From: Morella rubra
Lineage: Eukaryota > Streptophyta > Magnoliopsida > Fagales > Myricaceae
Direction of reading: 5' to 3'
Length of the DNA: 64,000 nucleotides
Assembly: GCA_003952965.2 (NCBI GenBank)
Contig: CM025854.1
Location: 5,286,812 to 5,350,811, forward strand
The notes under the pieces: model-generated
The model's database searches: none
Told to the model about the DNA's origin: nothing
The model's input: the letters and a program-made list of their open reading frames with translations, nothing else
Shown here: positions 13,601 through 23,378 of the stretch, one piece after another
How positions within the stretch are numbered: the first letter of the stretch is position 1
Layout of the letters: every line of letters starts with the position of its first letter
Made by a program: the position numbers and the translations under genes

Positions 13601-15808
13601 TAAAGACTGCACAAGCAGATCAACAAGAGGAGGAAAGAAAATTGTCACTCAGGAAAACAAAAAATTAAAGAAAAAATCGGCAGATTAGACCTCTATGTCT
13701 TGAAGCATTCCAGCTCATCTTGGAAAATGTTTTCAATATGATTCAAATGGGAATTTAGCAAGGACTTTATTCATTTTGAAAACAGTAACAACACGGCAGG
13801 TACTTATAAAACAAAACCTCATAATATGATAACAAACATGATCATCTCAAGACATAGAAAACAAACAAAAGCAAACCTTGTATAGCCAATGGGGACTCTC
13901 TGCACAGAACGCCATGGCAACAACGAGTATTGTGGCTGGAATTGTCGATACCCAGAAACAGATACGCCACCTGAGCAAATACGAAGAACATCAAAATGTC
14001 AAACATGAAACTAGATGTTGAGAAATATATGTACGTATTACCAGCCAGCGATTTCTTTGACAGGGATTCCAATAAAGAGAGCACAAATAAGTCCAAGACA
14101 TGTTGCAATTTGAATAAAGCTTCCATTAGTACCCCTCACAAACGGAGGAGAAACCTGCCCGCACAGGGGGACAAGATCAGATCTTGCACCAATAACGAAG
14201 AGAAAAATTTTAGCTAGAATTAATGACACTAAAGTGCACAAACCTCCGTTACGTAGAGAGAAGCAACAGGGGGGCCCAAGCCCATTCCAGTCCCAACAAA
14301 AAACCGTCCCAATAGCATACCCGGGAGATTTGTGGTTATTGCACTGAAATGCAGTGTTATTTATTACTTGTAACCAATTTATAAAACCTAAATAAACATG
14401 AGTATTGAAAGAGGTTATCAAGAAAAAAACTATAGTACATCAATATTTGTAAACTTTATACAAGATAGAAAAGATAAAAAGAACTATAAGATTATTATCT
14501 ACCAAACAAAAGCGTGCAACAACCAAGGTAACATAATAAATCCTAGTGCTGCAGATGGGTCTAATATTGTAATTAGATCCTCTACACAATCTGCAATGAT
14601 CTTCCATACAGAAAGGACTGAAGATAAACACATTTTACCTATGTTGTAGAATTGTCAACACAACAATTCCCTCTACCCAGAGAAATAAGATACACTTATA
14701 TGCTCAAAAAATTAAGATAGCTATCATTAACTAAAATAAACTGAATGGATTCGAGAACATAATATAGGAGAGACAAAACCAAGATTGCAACACAAAGCTC
14801 CAGTTAGCACTCAAGTGGAAGTATAAAAAGTTGGTTCTATCAGTGTCTCTGTGTCGGCATACCTCATACAAGAACCAATAATTATAGGTAAAGCACACAA
14901 CTGGAAAGCTCTACGTCGCCCAACCCCGTCAGCAATCCAACCACTGAGTAGGGCTCCAACAAAGGCACCAGCCAGACATGTACTTACAACCAAACCTTAG
15001 TTTAAAGAAAATGATAAAAACTATTAGATAAGAGAGTCAGTTGCAGAAATCAGATATCAGACCACACAAATAGGCCATTTCACCTTCTGCCAAGGTATTC
15101 CCGCTGAATCCAAGATCTATAGAAATGCTTTCAAGTGGTTCATTAACTACTCTGCATCAAAAAAATATAGGAAACAAAAATCCAAACTTGATCAATTTAT
15201 TTGCCTCCCTCACACTTGAAGAACACTAAGAGAAAAGGAAGACAAGACTCTGAATTCAAGATATAGCACCAACCCTGTATGGTAGCCAAATAAGAATGAA
15301 GTATTGTCGCAACTAACACATGCGGGAAAGAAAGCCTCCATGAAGGGTTTGAAGTTTCTGGACACGTACTGTTCTGTAGAAGAGCTACATGCAAGTGCAG
15401 AAATTAGCAACACGCTCTCAGACAAATTAGAAGTGGACAATACACTTGAAAGTCATTTCTGGACACGTACTCAACCTTGAATCGGACAACATTACAAGAC
15501 ACGACAAGTGCAGTAGCCCGACGCATACGCATCTCAGAAATAACAACACGACTTTTAATGTTCACCAGATAAAACTTTAGATGACACAACACCCATCAGT
15601 TACAGTTGAGTTTTCTTCCACATTGAATATTACAACCATATGCAATGCAAATAACAACATTGGAGCTTAACAAATGTTCACCAGATAAAACTTTAGATGA
15701 CCAACATGGTCAGTTACCTGAGTTTTCTTCCATGTCAACCATATTTGCAGCGTCTCTCGATGGCACACGCTTGTACATTGAGAAAGCTTCACGTTGACGT
15801 CCCCACAT
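7647..15808 (-). CDS. SGB1: SGB1-like hexose transporter (probable plastidic glucose transporter 3 family), 13 exons
   Basis: A 12-helix major-facilitator sugar porter; Arabidopsis SGB1 (At1g79820) acts in G-protein/glucose signalling. Exons, 5' to 3': 15808-15718 (start MWGRQREAF), 15384-15274, 15151-15084 (VVNEPLESISIDLGFSGN), 14995-14863 (ADGVGRRRAFQL), 14343-14244 (MLLGRFFVGTGMG), then one set of 10812-10700 (SPPFVRGTNGSFIQIATCLG), 10628-10535 (CFWVSTIPA, ESPHWLYK), 10007-9854, 9695-9552 (QQLSGINAVFYFSSTVF), 9450-9377, 8871-8783, 8268-8154 and 7829-7647 (NFFVGLLFLR, ETKGKSLQEIEI, stop). All splice sites are GT/AG. If one base missing near 15303 in exon 2 is allowed for, the exons sum to 1470 nt (489 aa, against about 495 in Arabidopsis). 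As assembled, the gene is broken by that frameshift and by a duplicate of exons 6-11 plus degraded exons 12, 13 and 5 in between. Confidence 0.85.
8328..8658. mobile_element. MITE (331 bp) in SGB1 intron 11
   Basis: The left end reads AGGATAAATACACTCTGCAC and the right end, reverse-complemented, AGGGGATAAGTACACTGTAC; the inverted similarity continues inward through CTTGACA. The element is flanked by a perfect 7-bp direct repeat ACAATTA (8321-8327 and 8659-8665). It has no coding capacity. A thinned remnant of the same element is visible at about 11815-12005 in the degraded copy. Confidence 0.75.
10913..11945. other. Deletion-riddled junction between the two SGB1 copies
   Basis: Bases 11080-11945 follow 7053-8600 in order, but about 1.55 kb is compressed to about 0.86 kb by dozens of small deletions; retained blocks of 5-40 bp match almost perfectly. 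Bases 10913-11070 are likewise a thinned version of about 14260-14570, with fragments of exon 5 (the GGGGGGCCCAAGCC block) and of the intron upstream. Exon 12 equivalents lie near 11692-11787 and are frameshifted. No gene can be read through this stretch. Confidence 0.85.
15388..15760. repeat. Local noisy duplications around SGB1 exons 1-2
   Basis: The segment beginning TGTTCACCAGATAAAACTTT occurs at 15560 and again at 15674. The copies run in parallel through GAGTTTTCTTCCA and AACCATAT, which belong to exon 1, but differ by many small indels. A second pair starts with TTCTGGACACGTACT at 15356 and 15459. These resemble the other degraded duplications here and may be linked to the exon-2 frameshift. 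Confidence 0.6.
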
Positions 15809-16277
15809 GCCACACTTCAATCGGCCCTTTCCCAGGATTTCCTAATTTGAAGAATTTTACAGCAACACTATTATGTCCACTGCCAATCAAATCATATATC
15901 AAGACAAACATTATTCATTAGTATTTCTCATTTCACTAAAGCACAAGCCAATCTGAACCAAACCTATTGCAAGATAACAATTTTCCACTTCTCTACTATG
16001 CTTTCTTGACAAGCAGACCATAGTGCTCGGGCTAACTGTTCAGGAGATCTATGCCAAGAAAAGTTTTGACAAACTTTTACAAAGCAGCAAGGCACAAATT
16101 CGATATAATAGGGAGGGACAAATATGTTGGATTATGAAGCCACGCCAATCACACAGGAATACATGTTTTTGGCATGCAGAAGCATATTTGGTGGGCTGCC
16201 AGGTTATTGTGTTAGTAAAAATCAGTTGTATAATTTGTCTTCCTTGGTATAGCATTACTTGCGATAGTTAAAATATA

Positions 16278-16836
16278 GGCTTAAATGCATCTCATACCCC
16301 TGTGGTATTCGAATATTCGAAATATATTCCTCTGGTAAAGAAAGTTGATTTTGTGTCCTTGAGTTAAGCTTTCTGTTTAAAAAGTATCCCCTCATCTGTC
16401 TTCATTTAAAAAATTAACGGGAAGTAGTGACATGACATAAGTCAACTACATGTGCACAAATTAAAAAGCGTTGTATGTCTTTCTGGGCTCACTATCTCTA
16501 CATCAAAGACCCAATCAGCACTCTACCGTGTGAAATGAGTGTCTCTGCACACGTGGGTTTGTCTTACACCTAGTTGGTTTAGTGGATGACAGGGTGCTGA
16601 TTGAACCTCTAACGTGGAGATAGTGGGCCCAGAAAGACGCGCGACGCTTTTTGATTCGTGCACACATGATTAATTTATGTAACGTCACCACTTCTCGTTA
16701 GTTTTTTAAACGGAGACCCAAAGGGGTATTTTTAAAACAGAAAGCTTACCTCAGGGACACAAAATCAACTTTCTTTACCAGAGAGATATATTTGCAATAT
16801 TTGAATTCCACAGGGATATGGTGAGAATTTAATCCA
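16278..16836. mobile_element. Long inverted-repeat (foldback) element, 559 bp, upstream of SGB1
   Basis: Two arms of roughly 250-270 bp, matching at an estimated 75-80% by eye, face each other around a short loop near 16540-16590. Shared arm blocks include TCTGGTAAAGAAAGTTGATT, TTTTGTGTCC and TCTTTCTGGG. The flanks carry an 8-bp direct repeat AAAATATA (16270-16277 and 16837-16844). There is no open frame of note. An 8-bp target duplication suits hAT or Mutator-like nonautonomous elements. It lies between exon 1 and the presumed 5' leader exon of the SGB1-like gene, so it may be transcribed as a hairpin. Confidence 0.7.
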
Positions 16837-17313
16837 AAAATATATGCAGCTTTGATCATAAACTTCGGGGATATCTGAAATCACAAAAAGGCCATAACTT
16901 CAGGTATCAATGTCCAGTAAGACTAACAGAACGGCTTGTAAAATCGCATGATTTTGAGCCTCGTCTGGCTGCGATCTATGAGTCGAAAAACACAACATGC
17001 ACTCTGCTGCCCATGTCGTGCAAAGTTTATAACCAACTTTCTGTCTACATTTTCCCCAGCAAACAAACAGATGAGAAGCTAAATACACAGAATAAGACCT
17101 CCGAACAAAAATCAAAATTTGCAAAGAACAAATTAAGAAATCATTCAAATTATTTCCGCCCAAACCAAATTAATTCTAAATCAATGTAACTGAAGCAAAT
17201 ACAGAAGATTCGAGAAACCAACTGAAACACTTAAAGAGCAAAAGATCAAAGAAGATCAAATACATCAGGCGGTTCTACAAATTATGATAGGAAAAACAAA
17301 GCTCAACACCTAC

Positions 17314-17700
17314 CGGACATCTAATAATCCGGAACGGATCTGGAAACAAGAGAGAGTCCGATGAGTAGGCGTGTGGGCCAACGGTTTTCTGGCGAGTCTC
17401 ACTCCGAGTCCCTGAGTCCTCTTCGTCTGCGTCCAACTCGGAAAAGCAAAATTGAAAACTCTAGAAGAGTATCGGAGCAGAAAGGAGCTGTGTTGCTTCG
17501 CTATCGTGCGCCAGGTGTTGAGCTGGTTTTAGAGAGAGTAATGAGCAAGGCCTTCGTATTTTGGAGGAGGTTCAGGGAGGGAAGAGATTACATAGCCCTA
17601 CCACGTCTCTATACGTTGAGGGAGACGGATTTGAGTTTGCGTGGAAAATAATTTATACTTGAAATTATGAAGGAAAAAAAAGTCGGTCAGTTGCGGAAGG
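17314..17700 (-). promoter_or_regulatory. Possible SGB1 5' leader exon and promoter
   Basis: On the minus strand, GATGTCCG|gtaggt at 17314/17313 is a good splice donor preceded by GC-richer sequence, as expected for a 5' UTR exon about 1.5 kb upstream of the coding start at 15808. Plus-strand open frames here are arginine/serine-rich without domain similarity and are probably chance. The assignment is inferential. Confidence 0.35.
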
Positions 17701-19491
17701 TTTTCTGGGCTTTAGGATCTTGATGCTCTAATACGCACCAATGGACGGGTGTCATCAACTGACCGCGTCTGGTCTGGCTAGTCAGTCTCAATGGTCGTAC
17801 TGTCAATTCAATAAAATTCAGGTCGACAACTTTTATTGGAATAATAAAAAAATATAGCGCATACCGACGTCCTCTGCAGCTGGGTGGTACGTGGGTAGTG
17901 AAGTCCCCGCTTGGTCAGAGTTTTGATCGTTGGTAGAGGGAGAGAGAGAGAGAAAAATATAGCGCAGCGCTAAGGGGGAGCGATGTGATGCTGCTTGAAC
18001 ACGTGGCGTGAAGGTGGCTTTACTTGTACAGAAGCTTTAGAAAAAAAAAAAATTTGAGAATAGTTTAAAATATTCTCCGTACTTTCCTTTCTTTTTCTAA
18101 CGTGGGGCCCAACAGGTGTTAGTCAAGACCCTCAACAGCAACCTTATTTATTTATTTATTATTTATTTTCTATTCTCTATCCATCAGATCAATGGTTAGG
18201 TCCGTATCGGAAATTTTTTTTTTTTTCATGCATCGGTGTTGGTTAAAATTTTAGAATATTAAAATTGATAAAAAAAAATAATTTAGATAAATTTTTTTAT
18301 ATTTTTTATAATAAAAAGTAATAATTTAATAAAAAAATTTTAATTATTTTATTATGTTAAAATTTTAATAAATAAATAAATAGCCGAAATAACCTAGGAT
18401 CCAACAAATTTCGTGATTGACCAAATGCACGTGTTTTGGACTTTGGTCGTGAAAAAAGAGAAATTATGGTAATATCGAATTGTCTTCACAACAAAACAAT
18501 AAATGGAATTGTGAAAAAACCTGACGTCAATAAGTGTTACCTCTATTTAAAAAAAAAAACCTAAATTTCTATTAATATTTTAGGGGGTGAATAAGTGTTA
18601 TCTTTCTATTTAAAAAATAAATAATAATTTTAGAATAAGTCCTAAAATTATCTGGTCTAAATAAATATTAAACTAATTAACAAAATAAGCAATATTAAAA
18701 CAAATATCTTTCAAAAGAAAAATCATTCCAAACTGACAATCACCAGAAAATTCATTAAAAAGTAAAACTTTACAACAAAAATTCAAAAACATAGAACTTC
18801 AAGTTGTTTGAAATTACTCTACGACCTTTTCTTCTTTAACAAACCTCTCAAACACTTAAACACAATAATATCTAATACAACTCAAATTTAAAAATTATTT
18901 TGACACAAAATCTTGCCAACATTCAAACACCATCACATGAGAGTGGATTTTTTTTTACCATTTTCCTTTGAGTTGGGCTCCTCTTGTTGCTGGACATAGT
19001 TGTCCCATTTCACCCTTTTGAGCCATGTGGAAAGGCCCATCTAACATAGCATCTGTGTATCAAAAAATTTTAACAAAATTTTAATAAAATTTTATCTTTA
19101 GAAACACACATCAAAATTTTACTTTTACTTTTATCTCTCATTCACCAATTCCAATACCACTTCTTTTTTAACACTAACACAGAATTTTATTAAAATTTTA
19201 CATCCAAACACTATGTAAGTGTGCTAGCCGCGATAGGATGTGGGGTCCGAAGAGGTTGGTGCTAGGGCATATTCTATGGATGACGTATGCTACATAGCAT
19301 CCAAAAAAATAAATTAAAAAAAAAAACAAACAAACAATACTATGTCTACTAGTAACATTCTATATAGAGTCCTCCCCAAAAAAATCAATTCTTACTGCTC
19401 TGTGTTTGGGGGTTTAAAGATACCTTCGTAAACCGTCAAGGTACCAACTATATTTTTGTACTTCTCACCCAAAAATTTTATTTGAACATAA
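17700..19491. other. AT-rich intergenic sequence
   Basis: No gene is recognised. Stretches at 18225-18385 and 19050-19215 are dominated by runs such as AAAATTTTAATAAA and show partial self-complementarity, typical of AT-rich MITE remnants, but ends and target duplications could not be fixed. There are several A and T homopolymers. Confidence 0.45.
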
Positions 19492-19770
19492 TTTTTTTTT
19501 TTGTTAAAACAGTTATTGTTATATGTTGAAAGACAACAGCAGATGGCAAAACAAACCAACAAAAAACAAAACCAAAAAACCAGAGCTACGGAAAAAGAAC
19601 CAGTACAGGCCTATGGAGGTTTAGCTCCGTTAAATTTCCACAGACCCTTAGAAAGAAAAAACAAGGAGGGACCTTTCCAGAAAAAGAATGGGCAGCCGAC
19701 CAGGCTGCTACAGAGTGTGCCACATCATTCGCATCTCAAGAGATTTTGAGAGAAGCCACCAGCTTGAAAC

Positions 19771-20125
19771 TGTTGGGGTCCACACCCATAAGATAGACTT
19801 GGAATAGAAGTAGACTTTGAGTAGAAGTCTACTTGCTCCCCACTTCAAGTTTATTTAGGTTTTCTCTTAGGGTTTCTCTTTGTATCTTTTCCTATAAATA
19901 GTGGCTTATGTTATAGGAGAAGGTGTGCGTGAGAGTGCGTGAGCATTGGGCAGAGAGAGAGAGAAAGAGAAAGAGTGTGGTGTGGCCATTGTATTGGGCG
20001 GGGAGAGTGATTTTCTTAAGCGTTTTTAATAAAATTGCTCTGAGGTGGACGTAGGCCGGATTGGGGCTGAACCACGTAAATTCTTGGTGTCCCATTCTTT
20101 AATTTTCGTGCTGCTTTTCCCAACA
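19771..20125 (+). repeat. Copia 5' LTR
   Basis: 355 bp, TGTTGG...CCAACA. A TATA-like CCTATAAATA lies at 19891-19900, followed by a GA-rich stretch (19951-19975) that probably belongs to the R/U5 region. Confidence 0.9.
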
Positions 20126-20685
20126 AGTGGTATCAGAGCCTGGTTCGAGGGGCCGGAGTCGTTTTTTCGGGTGAAGCAGAGAAGATCCGAAAATTAAAAG
20201 TGGTCCAATCAGAGATTGGAGGGCACCAGCCTGTAGAGGAGGTCGAGACGAAGCCAGAGGTCGAAACCTCGTCGCCGGAGGAGCCAGGACGCGCCGTCAC
20301 GCGCCGCAAGAATTCGGACAACGCCGTCCACGCCCCACACGCGCCCCCACGCGCCAAGAGAGGTAGGGCGCGTGGTCCTCACTCTCCCCACGCACCGCAC
20401 GCGCCCGCGCACAGTGTTCTGCCACGTGTCTAGCCACGTCAGCATCCACGTCAGCAATGGGTCCCAGGTGCCACATCAGCATTGCCACGTCAGCAGAGAA
20501 TATTCTGGGGAATCAGAATATTCTGGAAGATTCCGATTTTGTTCATGGTGGTTTTTCAGCCGGTTCAGGGGCTTTTAGGCCGGTTTTCGAGCAAGTCAAA
20601 CCGGTTTCTAAGGTTTTGGGCCATTCCGGATCCATTGGTGCAGTCAGAATTTCAAAATTCGGTCTCTATCAATGTTAATTGAGAT

Positions 20686-21400
20686 GGCGGAGAGTATGTT
20701 ATCAGTATGATAAGGTTGTCTGCTACGAATTACATGAGTTGGAAGCCACGGATGGAGGATATCCTTTATGCAAAGGATATGTACGATCCATTGGAGAACG
20801 AGGGCAAGAAACCAGATGAGATTGACGAGGCAAAGTGGAAGAAGATCAACCGGAAAGTTATAGGGTTGATTCGTCAGTGGATTGGGCCAGAGGTATTCCA
20901 TCACGTAGCAAAAGAGACGATTGCTTTTGAACTATGGGAGAAGTTGGAGACAATGTATCAGTCAAAGACTTCACGGAATAAAGCGCTACTAATGAGGAGG
21001 CTTGTGACGAAATGAGAAGTCAGTGGCGAGTGAGTTCCAAAACCTGATCAATCAATTGAACAGCATTGAAATGACTTTCGACAGTGAGGTTCTAGCTTTA
21101 CTGCTTCTGAGTTCCTTACCGAATAGTTGGGAGACTCTTGTTGTTTCTCTCGGAAACTCAGCACCGAATGAAAAATTGACCATGGAGTTGGTCAAGGATG
21201 CTCTATTAAGTGAAGAGGCACGAAGGAAGGAGATAGACTTATGACCACAGTGGATCACAAGCTCTCATCACAGAAAGAGGCAGAGGAAGCAGCTAGAATA
21301 ACGGAAGAGGCCGGGTTAAATCCAGAGGAGAGGGTCGCAAAATTATCTGCTTCTATTGTGACCAAGAAGGACATATCAAGCGGAATTGTCCAAAGTACAA
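20686..21400 (+). pseudogene. Copia gag remnant (UBN2-type capsid plus zinc knuckle)
   Basis: 20707-21015 encodes the Gag N-terminal region (LSATNYMSWKPRMEDIL, then ELWEKLETMYQSKTSRNKA). After a frameshift, 21020-21244 continues with EFQNLINQLNS, LLLLSSLPNSWETLV and LLSEEARRKE. A further shift leads to a CCHC knuckle at 21348-21389 (CFYCDQEGHIKRNC). An earlier ATG at 20686 is out of frame by one base. The region 21440-21860 contains two degraded copies of a 240-bp segment (GGTGCTTGGTAC..., GGTGCAGGACACTCAG). Gag cannot be made as one product. Confidence 0.8.
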
Positions 21401-21862
21401 AACAGAGAAAGGGAAATCATCAGAAGCCTCAGTGGTGACTGACTCCGACTTCGTGTAGCACGCGGAGGTGCTTGGTACCAACTGGTGAGATGCAAGAGCA
21501 GGGGGAGATACTGTTCTACATGGGTCCGGTGATACAAGCAGGGGATGCGGTGCACAAGCTCTAGACGGGGGTGCAGGACACTCAGATAGGAGTGTGGTTG
21601 GTCGTCTGGTGATAAGGACGAAAGGTTGGAGTGCCAGTAGAAAAAGGATGCAATGGATCAGGTGAGCAAGGGGGAGCAACAGACACTAAAGTTGCACGCG
21701 AAGGTGCTTGGTACTACTGACATGGGAGCAGGGGATGCGGGCGGGGGGTGCAGGACACTCAGCACGAGGTTGGAGTGCCAACCAAGAGCAACAGATGTTG
21801 CAGGAAGGTTCTACTGATGGGAACTGCACTTCAGGAACCTTATGGGTATGGATGGGGAGATT

Positions 21863-22216
21863 TGTTGGGGTCCACACCCATAAGATAGACTTGGAATAGA
21901 AGTAGACTTTGAGTAGAAGTCTACTTGCTCTCCACTTCAAGTTTATCTAGGTTTATCTTAGGGTTTCTCTTTGTATCTTTTCATTAAATAGTGGCTTATG
22001 TTATAGGAAAAGGTGTGCGTGAGAGTGCGTGAGCATTGGGCAGAGAGAGAGAGAAAGAGAAAGAGCGTGGTGTGACCATTGTATTGGGCGAGGAGAGTGA
22101 TTTTCTTAAACGTTCTTAATAAAATTGCTCTTGGAGTGGACGTAGGCCGGATTGGGGCTGAACCACGTAAATTCTTGGTATCCAATTCTTTAGTTTTCGT
22201 GCCGCTTTTCCCAACA
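21863..22216 (+). repeat. Copia 3' LTR
   Basis: 354 bp, nearly identical to the 5' LTR with scattered substitutions and single-base indels. It is directly followed by the GAAAC target duplication. Confidence 0.9.
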
Positions 22217-23378
22217 GAAACGAGCCAACATGGACCTCAAGATGTGAATGATGGACCTAATACGCCAACGAACATCAAAAGGACTTGCAGATTTTCAATG
22301 ATGGTAGATGAATCCCCTTCAAACAACAAATCGGAAATCTGCAGATCATGTGCTTTAGAGACAGCCAACTACGCCGCCTCAGCCTCCTCAAGGAGAGGAT
22401 CGATGACAGTCAAATAGTAGGTCCAAGATCTATCGATCAATCCATTAGGTAAAAACAAGACAGCTGCACACATTGCAAAATTCGGACGAACCGCCACATC
22501 AAAAGTCATATGAGAGAAATCCCCCAAGACCACATAGTGAGTGGGCATACCAGTCCTCATACGAGGGATATCGCTCCATGCAGACACATGATCACGGTAT
22601 CAATGAAAAATTTGGCAAAGCAAACTTGTCGGATCAATCCAAATAGAGTCATGGATCAGCATATTACGAGCTATCTACAAGCAGTCAATTAAGACAGTAG
22701 CAAAAAGTTAAAAACGATGGGACTCCACCCGAGGAAATTCGGGAAGTCTGGAAGGATCTATGATGCAAGAGAGCCATTGCAATAAATCACCCGCTTGGAA
22801 GGAGTCCACTATTAGAGGCTAAGGAGCAAGACGCCACAACCGACGAGAGTAAGAACAAGAAAGAAGCAGGTGATGAAAAGTTTCCTCCGCACTGTCACAA
22901 AAAGGGCAAGAGAAATCACCTCGGTGAGTTCCCTGCAATTGTAAAGCAACTTGAGCCCTCGTAGGGACCATGTTCCAGAGCAAAAATTTAAACCGTTCAT
23001 GCATGTTCAAACTCCAAAGTTTTTTCCAATCAATTTGAGGCACCGCCGCAAGAGAGTAGTGGTGATTTGACTGGATAAGCCCATGAGCAGAACGGACTGA
23101 GAAAATGCCCTTAAAATCTGGGGTCCAAACCACTGTATCCGCATTAGAGTTAGGAGGTAATCGAATTTTCATAATTTTCACCACTAACAAAGGATCAAAA
23201 TGACGAGCAAGGAGGGCTGAATTCCATCTATGTGGAGAAGATAAAATGAATTCAGCAACCAGACTATCAGGATCAACAGGCAAGATGGATGGGTTTGGAG
23301 ACGGACGGAAAGATGGGAGGCCAGGCACCCATGGATCACTCTAGGGTCGTATATCTAAACCAGTGGAAACCATAAAAC

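Larger units (their letters stand above)
7053..14343. repeat. Large tandem duplication covering SGB1 exons 5-13
   Basis: Copy A spans about 7053-10930 and copy B about 11080-14343. Offsets are 3345 bp for 8600-10060 and 3342 bp for 10500-10890; the change lies in an A-rich homopolymer near 10090/13440. The exon 6-11 equivalents in copy B are 14154-14042, 13970-13877, 13352-13199, 13040-12897, 12795-12722 and 12216-12128. Over these parts the copies differ at only a few positions. Exon 5 is whole only in copy B; exons 12 and 13 are whole only in copy A. A single-copy gene would therefore be complete. Confidence 0.9.
19771..22216 (+). mobile_element. Nonautonomous Ty1/Copia retrotransposon (gag only)
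   Basis: Two LTRs (19771-20125 and 21863-22216) begin TGTTGG and end CCAACA; the flanks are a perfect 5-bp duplication GAAAC (19766-19770 and 22217-22221). The primer-binding site TGGTATCAGAGC (20128-20139) fits initiator methionine tRNA, and a purine-rich tract GGATGGGGAGA precedes the 3' LTR. The internal 1.7 kb encodes only Gag remnants; no protease, integrase, RT or RNase H is present. The LTRs differ at roughly a dozen positions by eye, so the insertion is fairly young. It sits inside the RNase H region of the LINE and therefore inserted later. Confidence 0.92.

Noticed and set aside
7053-14343. Two separate tandem SGB1 paralogues
   Set aside because: The copies are almost identical, introns included, share exons 1-5 upstream, and each lacks parts that the other has, so one gene with an internal duplication explains the data better.
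17361-17651. Plus-strand 96-codon Arg/Ser-rich frame
   Set aside because: It overlaps the presumed 5' leader of the SGB1-like gene, lacks similarity and shows composition expected by chance in GC-richer DNA.
20133-20682. Several overlapping frames downstream of the Copia 5' LTR
   Set aside because: They lie in the untranslated leader between PBS and gag; their proline/histidine/arginine-rich translations are typical of noncoding GC-rich sequence.
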